A stretch of 64,000 nucleotides of DNA from an uncultured Coriobacteriaceae bacterium (GTDB lineage: Bacteria; Actinomycetota; Coriobacteriia; Coriobacteriales; Atopobiaceae). The stretch lies in assembly GCA_902801175.1 (NCBI GenBank), contig CADCHF010000020.1, positions 1 through 64,000 on the forward strand, in the 5' to 3' direction. A program made the position numbers and the translations under genes. Shown here in pieces: positions 35,801 through 42,829 of the stretch. The notes beneath the pieces were generated by a model. That model did not search any database. It saw nothing but the letters and a program-made list of their open reading frames with translations, and was not told where the DNA came from. Each line of letters begins with the position of its first letter. Within the stretch, counting starts at the first letter, position 1.

Positions 35801-38694
35801 GGATAACTAAAGATACCGTCGGCAATCGTCGTGGTCGCCCGTGGAATGGTGACAGACTTGAGCTTCGTGCACTCAACGAATGCGTTGGATTCGATCTTTG
35901 TTACTCGATACGGGAGCACAATTTTCTCAAGAGAATCGCAGTGGCGGAACGCCTCCGAAGGAATGGATTCGATTCCCGTGCTAAGCACAACATCAGTCAA
36001 AGCATCACAGTCGTAAAATTCCTGGCTACCGATATACACCACGCTATTGGGGATAACGACCTTGGTGAGAGAGTCGCAATTACGAAATGCTTCAGAGTAA
36101 ATGCGCTCCACCGTTGTTGGGATGTCAATTGACTTGAGAGACGTGCAATCCTTGAATGCACTAGAACTGACGACTGTCAAGCTCTTAGGAAGTGTCACGT
36201 TTTCGAGGGCAGTGCAGCCGCTGAACATGTTCTCATTGAGAGTGGTTATGTCATCAGGAAGCTTTGCTGAAACCAACTGAGTGCAATTGCGGAATATGCG
36301 AGAACCGAGCGTAGTCACACATTGCGGAACGACCACTGAAGTCAACCCAGACTCGGAGAACGCGCCGTCCTCGATCTCGGTCACCGTGTCGGGGATCTGG
36401 ACCTCGGCGAGCTTCGAGCAGCCGTTGAAAGACTGGTACCCGACAATCGTCAGCGTGGAGGGAAGAGAGACGCTCGTGAGGTTCACGCAGTCGCCGAACG
36501 CGTAGCTTTCGACCAGGGTCACGCCCTCCGGGACGGCGACGGACTCGATGCCGGGGCAGTCGTAGAGAAGGTGGTCGGCCACCCTGGTTGTCCCGGCCTC
36601 GAAGGAGACCTCCTTGAGCCCGTCGCACCCCCCAAAGGGGCCGCAGCCCCCGTCTCCCCCGCAGCCCTCGAGCGACGCGGGGACCGTGACGGATGTGATG
36701 AGGTCGCAGTCGTAGAACGCCATCGTCCCGAGGGTCTTGAGCGAGGTGGGGAGGTTCACCGACGAGAGGTTGGAGCAGTCCCTGAACGCGCCGTCCTCGA
36801 TCTCGGTCACCGTGTCGGGGATCTGGACCGACATAAGGTAGGCGTTGCTTGCAAATGCACTACTGCCAATACCCGTCACTGTATATCCATCAATCGTGTC
36901 GGGAATGATGAGCACGCGCATGTTTCCGTGATACTTGGTGATGGTGGCATTGTTCGCGTCATCCAGCTCATACTCGTATATCGCATACGGTTCAAGTTCA
37001 CCGTTAGAACCATAGCGCCAACCTTGGCTACTGTCTGCCCCGCCATAACTCAAGTTACCGTAGCGAACGTAGTACTTGCTGTAATCAACGCCGCGAGTAC
37101 AAGACGCGACCGTTGCACCATCTTCGCAGTGCTTCGAAATACGCACCGGACTGTTATCGGCATCCCAGATTGGCCAGGATTTATCATATGAAGGGAACTT
37201 AAGAAATCCGGCATGGAAGAAAACGCCAGCGTAAAGATGCGCTTCTGCGTTTTGACAAACATAGGGGGCCTTGCCATCGTTCCACTTGTTGACCATGTAG
37301 TTCGCCTCGACGCCACCTTCGAGACCCAGACTCAAGTCAAGCACTTTTGGAACTTTACATCCCGCCACGAGTTGTAGGCCTGTACGACCTTGAGCCTGCG
37401 CGCTAATTCCTGCTTTACTCTTCTTGAAGCTTTTGATCGTTCTGTAGCCGTTTGAAGGATCGTATTGAGCTCCAACAGAAAAAGCGATGCTTGAAGTCGC
37501 TGAAATCTTTCCACTGACCTGGTATTCAGCCGTGAGTTCCAAGCGCCACAAACCATCGGTCACATAGCCCATTGGGATGGAGGCATTAGCTTTCGCAGAA
37601 AGAGAGACAGTGTAGTTAATGTTTCCCGAAATCGAATATACGAAGCTTCCCTTAAGAGGGTCCATCTGCTCCTTTGTCTTAACATTGGTCATCTGACCAT
37701 TGATGGAAGCAGGGCCGTACTTCCCATCGAACTTCAAAACTCCGTTTTTGAAGCTTACTCCCTTTAATTTAGAGTTACTGTTTACCACAGGCGGCGCATA
37801 CTGCATCTTCGTGCCGCTATCACCAGTGAATTCCGAGAGGTCAACATTCTCAACAGTGGAATAGTTGTACTCGTCATAGGCCTCTGTAGGATCTATTTCC
37901 TCAATAGCAACGGCAAGACTGGTACCGTTGCTTTGCACTGACTGCGCCTTGAACGCAAGCGGCATACCCTCGTAATAGACGGCAAAGATATCACCTTGCG
38001 CAATGGCTACAGGGCAATTCTCAATCGTGACCGAGGTGTCATCCTCATTAAATGCCACTGGTGTTCCATCAGGAACAACCTTTACGCCACTTTTGAACTT
38101 AATATCATCTGGCTTGGTGCCAATATCATCCGTAGAGTGCCAGACCTCTTCGGCGTCGGCAAACATTGCGTCTGCCTCTGCCTTGGTTACGAATTTGGCT
38201 GGACGAATCAAACCAGAATCGAGCATAAACCAGCCACGGTTTACGGCAACTTGAAGGTCAGCACGGACCGCCTCATCTACCTCGGTGTTATCCGTATAAG
38301 TGTATGTGACATCCTCTTCAAGCTGAAAACCAAGGCAGAAATTAAGAGTTTTTGCAGCAAACTCGCGCGTTACCGCGTCGCCAGGATTAAACGGTTGTCC
38401 CGCCTCAAGATCAACAATTCCAAAGTCCGTAGCACGCATGACAGCGATATAGTACGGAGACGATGGATCGATATCCGTGTAGTAATCGTCCGGATACTCT
38501 TCCTCTTCAACAGTGACTTCAAAGGTATCAACAAGCCGTGTTACCCATTCACCTCTCGTGACTAGGCCTTCATCTGCCATTGCCCGCGAAGGCAAAATCA
38601 GGTTAGAAGCGGTTATTACCAAGAGAAACGCAAGCATTTTGGTGAGAATGCTTCGTGGGCCTTTTACTCCGTGCGCCCAATTAGTGCTTTTCAT
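32635..38694 (-). CDS. Giant SLH/LRR/Big_2/CUB-like/CWB2 surface protein with a 3' frameshift
   Basis: Reading frame of 2019 codons. Order: signal peptide (to about 41); SLH-like region (42-195); unassigned beta-rich region; BspA-type leucine-rich repeats (about 585-1000, e.g. LTSVSLPSTLTIVGYQSF); Big_2 Ig-like domains (about 1000-1155); a CUB-like domain (about 1160-1265); five DYxxxYxDN repeats (about 1270-1665); CWB2 repeats from RLAGNGRYDTMAAIVSEGWSG. Near 33130 the third CWB2 unit breaks: YIVGGK runs into an Arg/Ser/Pro-rich shifted tail, while another frame restores QLKKAGVTLAGRL through ELAFSKALFDSLPR, stopping at 32801. About ten codons are missing there. ATG 38694 follows AGGAG. Probably an adhesin with impaired anchoring. 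Confidence 0.85.
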   Translation of the reverse strand: MKSTNWAHGVKGPRSILTKMLAFLLVITASNLILPSRAMADEGLVTRGEWVTRLVDTFEVTVEEEEYPDDYYTDIDPSSPYYIAVMRATDFGIVDLEAGQPFNPGDAVTREFAAKTLNFCLGFQLEEDVTYTYTDNTEVDEAVRADLQVAVNRGWFMLDSGLIRPAKFVTKAEADAMFADAEEVWHSTDDIGTKPDDIKFKSGVKVVPDGTPVAFNEDDTSVTIENCPVAIAQGDIFAVYYEGMPLAFKAQSVQSNGTSLAVAIEEIDPTEAYDEYNYSTVENVDLSEFTGDSGTKMQYAPPVVNSNSKLKGVSFKNGVLKFDGKYGPASINGQMTNVKTKEQMDPLKGSFVYSISGNINYTVSLSAKANASIPMGYVTDGLWRLELTAEYQVSGKISATSSIAFSVGAQYDPSNGYRTIKSFKKSKAGISAQAQGRTGLQLVAGCKVPKVLDLSLGLEGGVEANYMVNKWNDGKAPYVCQNAEAHLYAGVFFHAGFLKFPSYDKSWPIWDADNSPVRISKHCEDGATVASCTRGVDYSKYYVRYGNLSYGGADSSQGWRYGSNGELEPYAIYEYELDDANNATITKYHGNMRVLIIPDTIDGYTVTGIGSSAFASNAYLMSVQIPDTVTEIEDGAFRDCSNLSSVNLPTSLKTLGTMAFYDCDLITSVTVPASLEGCGGDGGCGPFGGCDGLKEVSFEAGTTRVADHLLYDCPGIESVAVPEGVTLVESYAFGDCVNLTSVSLPSTLTIVGYQSFNGCSKLAEVQIPDTVTEIEDGAFSESGLTSVVVPQCVTTLGSRIFRNCTQLVSAKLPDDITTLNENMFSGCTALENVTLPKSLTVVSSSAFKDCTSLKSIDIPTTVERIYSEAFRNCDSLTKVVIPNSVVYIGSQEFYDCDALTDVVLSTGIESIPSEAFRHCDSLEKIVLPYRVTKIESNAFVECTKLKSVTIPRATTTIADGIFSYPSKMTINGVAGTYAETYAKDNSIKFNPIDVSATSITIDQKEVTLLNGKSITLAADIQPIDFTGEVTWKSSNTSVAKVDAYGKITAVGVGKTTVKLVVGDKAASVTVNVVQGVTSIGLNKTSLSLDGADTFQLVATVYPSDAQKKDVEWSTDNAEIATVDSNGLVTALKKGTATITAKSTDGSNVSRTCKVTVANNAYIVDNPTKLESPHPYENSCTDIWSYRSAGSNGLVVTFDERSSVEEGCDYIKLFDSDGNLIGTYTGSELAGQSVSIPGDTIKIRLESDSALAEWGFKVTSIAEGERTRSIELAELTDPGYFDSLELTYTGEEQRPFAPISYSGEELIEGKDYEISYTDNVNAGTGSITYSGIGQYEGSKSFQFSIGQRSLDSTHESVAIDAQMFTGEEIRPDIESLAYGHTNEDGSFVSDATLVNGRDYELEYENAVHAGTAAVIATGIGNCFGSTRLEYKILPASINLVTIDDIEDQVLSGSEARPSISASYNGYDLAEGVDYDLSYTDNTEPGVGTVLVEGRGDFEGDRELQFAITSPDPEKVLITDATIEVDDQTYDGTQKEPEVIITINGATLVAESDYTVVYRDNINAGTAMVEVTGAGRYEGVAKASFLIAPADINAANISAIPDQEYTGEAIEPVVTVTMGDVTLKSGTDYTLEFADNVDVGVASVTASGRGNYVGSKKTTFKIVDSSAPTSAEWKRLAGNGRYDTMAAIVSEGWSGQTGGTVVVATGEGFKDALAAAGLAGLDGGPVVLTAGKSLSRQAEAQLKALKPSKVYVAGGKAAVSDGVLTAIQRVTGVRPERVFGQTSASTSAALAKAGGSRWDGTAIIATNKSFKDALSVAPISYAKHWPILLADNGKSLNADVVKALKDCGIRRAYIVGGKPSSRRPASRSQAAWQATTAPPRAAPSPTSRSRTVSPSRTWPSPRARTSRTPSRAPPSAGRTAPSCCSATTRHRPTSPSPPTMRPRLRQATSSAASWPSARPSSIACRGNSYGVGLGNGTDPISTLKVIGLGVIVRNSARAESRSPRRLPAGPFIWLSRSRELK
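36358..36829. repeat. Pair of perfect 46-bp direct repeats in the leucine-rich region
   Basis: Copies at 36358-36403 and 36784-36829 are identical and 426 bases (142 codons) apart, keeping frame. They bound a block that is clearly richer in G+C than the sequence on both sides. Both encode VQIPDTVTEIEDGAF. This looks like an imported or converted cassette. Confidence 0.85.
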
Positions 38695-39062
38695 ACAGCT
38701 CCTAACACTATTGATAAATAGTTGATTCTGGCCAATGCCAAACGAAACAATCTGCAGGTATGGGATGGTTCTCTTCCGGACACTTCAGATTTGAATTGCC
38801 TCGAGAAGAGTCGTTTCTGCCGAGACCACACACTGTTCGGATGGATGGATGGGCACCTAAGTCAAACCGTCTGGCTTGATCATTCATACGGAAGAAGCAT
38901 CTTTACCCTGACCAACATATGGCTTCATCGTTTTCGCCATACTCTACTGAGCAGTACATTTCTTTAAACTGGCGCATATGCAAACCAATCTCGAGAATAA
39001 GCCCATCATCATTTTTCAGATTCTATTGCAGCCGCTTCTTACTTCTGAATTGCTGCCATTAA

Positions 39063-39077
39063 CGTGTAATTAGTGGG
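39063..39077. promoter_or_regulatory. Recurring motif, looser copy (CGTGTAATTAGTGGG), site 4
   Basis: Shares the GTAAT..GTGG core with the sites at 23498 and 28253 and lies in the 754-base divergent gap (38695-39448) between the giant surface gene and the LytTR regulator. Confidence 0.3.
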
Positions 39078-39114
39078 TATCAGCTCGTAAGTTTTGGCTA
39101 AAGTATTATTTATC

Positions 39115-39139
39115 TTTATACTATTTATAATAGTATAAA
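39115..39139. promoter_or_regulatory. AT-rich perfect palindrome upstream of the LytTR regulator
   Basis: Eleven-base perfect arms TTTATACTATT (39115-39125) and its complement (39129-39139) with a 3-base centre, inside a very A+T-rich stretch of the divergent gap. It may be an operator or the overlapping promoters of the two divergent genes. Nothing else in 38695-39448 is supported as a gene. Confidence 0.5.
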
Positions 39140-39448
39140 TTTCTTATTGATATTAAATGAAACTACAGGGATGCCTTGCTGTAACCGAAATTGTGGATTA
39201 GTAAGGTCTTCGGCTGCGTAAGTCCGTGATTGCATCCATTGATAAGGTTGCGAGCTAATCACCCTCGGTCTGTTGGCTGCATACATTCGAAAGGACTTTA
39301 CATAGCCCTTTACCAATTCATCATGCGGTCATCTGAATGTAACCTATGGCTTCATCCCCGCAAGCTATGGCATTAAACTTGCCGTTAATGTCAATTTCCA
39401 TCCATGCGCGCTATGATTTTTGCACTGCTTGAAATCTGGGAGGCTCGC

Positions 39449-40174
39449 ATGGTCAATATCGTTATTCTCGACGACGAACCGGAAAGCGCCAGCGACCTGC
39501 ACGAGGCGGTCGAGCGTTTGCTCCCAGCCGGCCTCCAGCACCGCATAACGGTTTTGTCCACATTCAACGACCTTGTCAGCTTGACCCTCTCCAAAGAGCG
39601 CATCGACATTCTCATCACCGACATCATCATGCCCGAGGGGCAACCGAGCGGCATTGACATCGTGCGGCGCCTGTTCCCAAAGGGCTGTGGCACCCAAGTC
39701 ATCTACGTCAGCGGATACCTCGACAAGGCGCTCGACGTCTATCCCACCAACCACATCTACTTTTTGCTCAAGCCTGTCGACGAGGGCAAGCTCAAAGAGG
39801 CCCTGACGCTCGCGCTGGACACAATCGCAAGCAGCCGTCCTCCCATGCTGAGGATTAAGGTGGGACGCAAGGAACGGCTCATCAATACCACGACCATCTC
39901 GTACCTGCGCAGCGAGCTACGCGTTGTAACCATCCACTGCGGCGACAGCGAGGTTGAGACATATGCCAAGCTCAGCGACCTTGCTCCGCAGCTCCCCGAC
40001 AGCTTCGTTCGTTGCCATCGCAGCTATATCATTAACCTTGCCCAGACGGTCTCGCTGCAGGAGGACCACGTTCTCTTGCGGGATGGGACCCAGATCCCCA
40101 TTAGCAGGCGGCGCGCCAAGGATGTCCAGCGAGCACTGCTCTCCTACATTGCGGGTCACTCAAAGAGGCAGTAG
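39449..40174 (+). CDS. LytTR-family response regulator
   Basis: Full-length AlgR/AgrA-type regulator of 241 aa. The receiver domain (1-120) has the acidic pair in VILDDEPES and the phospho-acceptor Asp in ILITDIIMPEGQ, with the Lys in FLLKPVDEG. A LytTR DNA-binding domain follows (about 135-235), marked by YLRSELRVVTIHC, SFVRCHRSYIINL and IPISRRRAKDVQRALL. ATG at 39449 is preceded by GGGAGG. It is the only intact LytTR regulator in the window and the likely partner of the orphan sensors, although it is 13 kb from the intact sensor operon. Divergent from the giant surface gene. Confidence 0.92.
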   Translation: MVNIVILDDEPESASDLHEAVERLLPAGLQHRITVLSTFNDLVSLTLSKERIDILITDIIMPEGQPSGIDIVRRLFPKGCGTQVIYVSGYLDKALDVYPTNHIYFLLKPVDEGKLKEALTLALDTIASSRPPMLRIKVGRKERLINTTTISYLRSELRVVTIHCGDSEVETYAKLSDLAPQLPDSFVRCHRSYIINLAQTVSLQEDHVLLRDGTQIPISRRRAKDVQRALLSYIAGHSKRQ

Positions 40175-40432
40175 TTGCGTCTAAGGTCCGGACGTGTACG
40201 GTTTTGCAGTTTTGCTTTTGGTGTTCGACAGTGCCAAAATCCATCTGACATGCTCAGCGTTCAATGAGCATGCTTGCTGCCGCACTTTGACACCTATTGT
40301 TTCAGTATTTATGTTTTTAATAATCAAATCTTTTTCGGTTATATAGCTGTATCCTGCAATTCTTATGCCAAAAGAAGCTGGTTTATCCAATGAGATAAAA
40401 CCCTCTTTGGCCATACTCATAGCCTGTTTTAC

Positions 40433-40690
40433 ATGGATACTATGGAACTCAGAAAACATGTTGGGAAAGAGATCCGCCGACACCGCGAGTCTCAAAACCT
40501 GTCGCTGCACAAGCTGGCCGACATGGCTGGCACAAGCTACACTCATCTATGGAAAGTTGAGAATGCCAAGGTAAGCGTTGGGCTCGACCTGCTTGGGCGC
40601 ATAAGCTATGCCCTGGACGTCTCGCTCAGCGAGCTGGTCTCGCCCCAAGCACACGAGCCACTAAACACGGGCGAAGCTTTAGCCGAGTAG
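40433..40690 (+). CDS. Small XRE-family helix-turn-helix regulator
   Basis: Protein of 85 aa that is almost entirely one Cro/C1-type HTH domain: LRKHVGKEIRRHRESQNLSL, then LADMAGTSYTHLWKVENAKV as the recognition helix region, then ISYALDVSLSELV. Start at 40433 or the ATG three codons later; neither has a clear Shine-Dalgarno. The 258 bases before it (40175-40432) show no supported gene. It could regulate the island or be unrelated. Confidence 0.85.
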   Translation: MDTMELRKHVGKEIRRHRESQNLSLHKLADMAGTSYTHLWKVENAKVSVGLDLLGRISYALDVSLSELVSPQAHEPLNTGEALAE

Positions 40691-40889
40691 GTACACATTT
40701 CGTCTACTCTAGGTAGGTTCCGGCCTATTACTGCAGCCTGTAACAGCACCATCTTCCTTCAGTCTGAGTCCCACTGTAATCAATCTTTACCCAAAACCTT
40801 CTAACCTGCTAAAACACTGTAATCGACAATCACTCTCCCCTTTTGGCGCTACCATAAGTGCATATCCTTCTTTGCCTAAGGGAGTCACC

Positions 40890-42182
40890 ATGGACGCCGT
40901 TGCCTACGCTAATCACGTTGCAATCTTGCAGGAGGAGCTCGTCTGCGCACTTGGGTGCACCGAGCCCATCGCCGTGGCATATGGGGCGGCCCTCGCCAGG
41001 GCGGCCCTGGGCAAGGTCCCCGAGCACATGAGTGTCGCTTGCTCCGGAAACATCATCAAGAACGTCAAGAGCGTAACCGTTCCCAACTCTGGCAGCATGC
41101 GTGGCATTGAGGCGGCTGCAATTCTTGGCGCTGTTGGCGGCGACGAGACCCGTGCGCTCGAGGTGCTTGAGAGTGTGACGGATGCCGACCGTGCCGAGAC
41201 CACGCGACTGCTCAACGAGCAGATTTGCTCCGTGGAGCTCGCCGAGAATGTGCCCAACCTCTACATTCGCATTGTGGCGGAGGCGGACGGTCACACAGCC
41301 ATCTCGCGCCTTGAGGAGCGCCACACCAACGTGACCGAACTTACGCTCGACGGCGTGCCGACCATTGTAGGCGGCATCTCTGCGACCGCGGCAGACCCCC
41401 ATGCGAGCGAGGCAGATCCACGTGCCGAGCTATCGCTCTCGTCCATTTGGGAGTTTGCGCACACGGCCGCCCTCGAGGACATTGACGGCCTCATCTCAAA
41501 CCAGATCACGACCAACAAGGCCATCAGCGACGAGGGCCTGCGCAACCGCTGGGGAGCAAACATTGGCTCCACCCTGCTGGCCACCCGCTCCAACGACATC
41601 ACCTGCAAGGCTCGCGCGAGCGCGGCCGCAGGCTCCGACGCGCGCATGAGCGGCTGCGCCATGCCGGTGGTCATCTGCTGCGGCAGCGGCAACCAGGGGA
41701 TCACCTGCTCGATGCCGGTGCTGGAGTACGCCCACGAGCTTTGGGCGAGCCACGAGGACCTTGTGCGGGCCGTGGTGCTCTCTGACCTCACGGCCGTGCA
41801 CGTGAAGTACTACATTGGCGAGCTCTCCGCCTTCTGCGGTGCCGTGAGCGCTGCGTGCGGCGCTGGCTCGGGCATTTGCATGCTCCGCGGCGGCACCTTT
41901 GAGCAGTTTGAGGCCACCGTGGTAAACACGCTGGTAAACGTAGGCGGCATCGTTTGCGACGGTGCGAAGGCGAGCTGCGCCGCAAAGATTAGCGCCGCCG
42001 TTGACGCCGCCATCCTGGGATGCGATCAGGCACTCACCGGCGAGAGCTTTAGGCCAGGCGACGGCCTTGTGGGCGAGACGCCCGAGGAGTCCATCCGCGC
42101 CATGGGCTACGTTGGCCGCGTGGGCATGCAGACCACCGACATCGAGATCCTCAACATCATGATTGGCAAGACCGACGTGTAG
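40890..42182 (+). CDS. UPF0597/CyuA-type L-cysteine desulfidase-like enzyme
   Basis: Member of the UPF0597 family (YhaM/CyuA), related to the serine dehydratase alpha subunit and to archaeal L-cysteine desulfidase; such enzymes break down L-cysteine to pyruvate, ammonia and sulfide using an iron-sulfur cluster. Family motifs present: ALGCTEPIAVAYGAALAR near the N-terminus, CSGNIIKNVKSVTVPNSG, and CCGSGNQGITCSMPV with paired cysteines; further Cys residues near the C-terminus (GGIVCDGAKASCAAKI) complete likely cluster ligands. ATG at 40890 follows AAGGGAG. Length of 430 aa is normal. Exact substrate cannot be set from sequence. Confidence 0.88.
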   Translation: MDAVAYANHVAILQEELVCALGCTEPIAVAYGAALARAALGKVPEHMSVACSGNIIKNVKSVTVPNSGSMRGIEAAAILGAVGGDETRALEVLESVTDADRAETTRLLNEQICSVELAENVPNLYIRIVAEADGHTAISRLEERHTNVTELTLDGVPTIVGGISATAADPHASEADPRAELSLSSIWEFAHTAALEDIDGLISNQITTNKAISDEGLRNRWGANIGSTLLATRSNDITCKARASAAAGSDARMSGCAMPVVICCGSGNQGITCSMPVLEYAHELWASHEDLVRAVVLSDLTAVHVKYYIGELSAFCGAVSAACGAGSGICMLRGGTFEQFEATVVNTLVNVGGIVCDGAKASCAAKISAAVDAAILGCDQALTGESFRPGDGLVGETPEESIRAMGYVGRVGMQTTDIEILNIMIGKTDV

Positions 42183-42198
42183 GCTGCAGTTGTGCTGC

Positions 42199-42243
42199 CC
42201 GCCCGTTTGGGCGGAGCCGAAAGGAGTCGTCCCAAACGGGCGG
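42199..42243. terminator. Hairpin between the CyuA-like gene and rnhA
   Basis: Thirteen-base perfect arms (42199-42211 and 42231-42243) with a 19-base loop between convergent genes. No T-run, so termination in either direction is only likely. Confidence 0.5.
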
Positions 42244-42321
42244 AGCCATCACAACGGGCGAATTGCGTGAGTACTACTTGGCGGACTCCGTAGGCGTTTA
42301 TCTGACCCTCAGCCGTGCAGG

Positions 42322-42828
42322 CTATCCCACAAAGCCCTCGTCGTCGATCAGCGGGCCGGCAAAGCCGTCGGCGGCGCTCGTTGCAAGCTCGTCGCAGCGC
42401 TCGTTGAGCTCGTGGCCCGCGTGGCCCTTCACCCACACCCAGCTCACCTTGTGGGGCTCCTTTGCCGCGAGCAGGCGCTTCCACAGGTCCTCGTTCTTCA
42501 CAGGCTGCTTCTGGGAGTTCTTCCAGCCCTTCTTGATCCAGCCCTCGACCCAATGCTGGTTGAAGGCGTTGACCACATACTGCGAGTCCGAGTGGACCTC
42601 GACCTCGCACGGACGCAGCAGCGCCTCGAGCGCCACCACCACCGCAAGAAGCTCCATGCGGTTGTTGGTGGTGCGACGATATCCCTGGTAGAGCTCCTTT
42701 TTGTGCTCCACGTCTGCGGGATCGGTGTAGAGCAGCACGGCCCCGTAGCCACCGTTGCCAGGATTGCCGCGCGCCGCGCCGTCGGTGTAGACCGTCACAT
42801 GCTGCAGCCCAGCTGCCTTCGCCGCCAC
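42322..42828 (-). CDS. rnhA: Ribonuclease HI
   Basis: Degrades RNA in RNA-DNA hybrids. The four acidic catalytic residues are visible: Asp in [17 protein letters not shown], Glu in [16 protein letters not shown], Asp in [12 protein letters not shown] and Asp in [14 protein letters not shown]. Length of 168 aa is slightly above the usual 150-160. GTG at 42828 is the start and nearly touches the polA stop (42830), so it is coupled to polA; together they remove RNA primers and fill gaps. Confidence 0.95.
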   Translation of the reverse strand: MAAKAAGLQHVTVYTDGAARGNPGNGGYGAVLLYTDPADVEHKKELYQGYRRTTNNRMELLAVVVALEALLRPCEVEVHSDSQYVVNAFNQHWVEGWIKKGWKNSQKQPVKNEDLWKRLLAAKEPHKVSWVWVKGHAGHELNERCDELATSAADGFAGPLIDDEGFVG

Positions 42829-42829
42829 G

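Noticed and set aside
40181-40546. A 121-codon minus-strand ORF between the LytTR regulator and the XRE gene
   Set aside because: No Shine-Dalgarno or recognisable domain, and it overlaps the XRE gene antisense.
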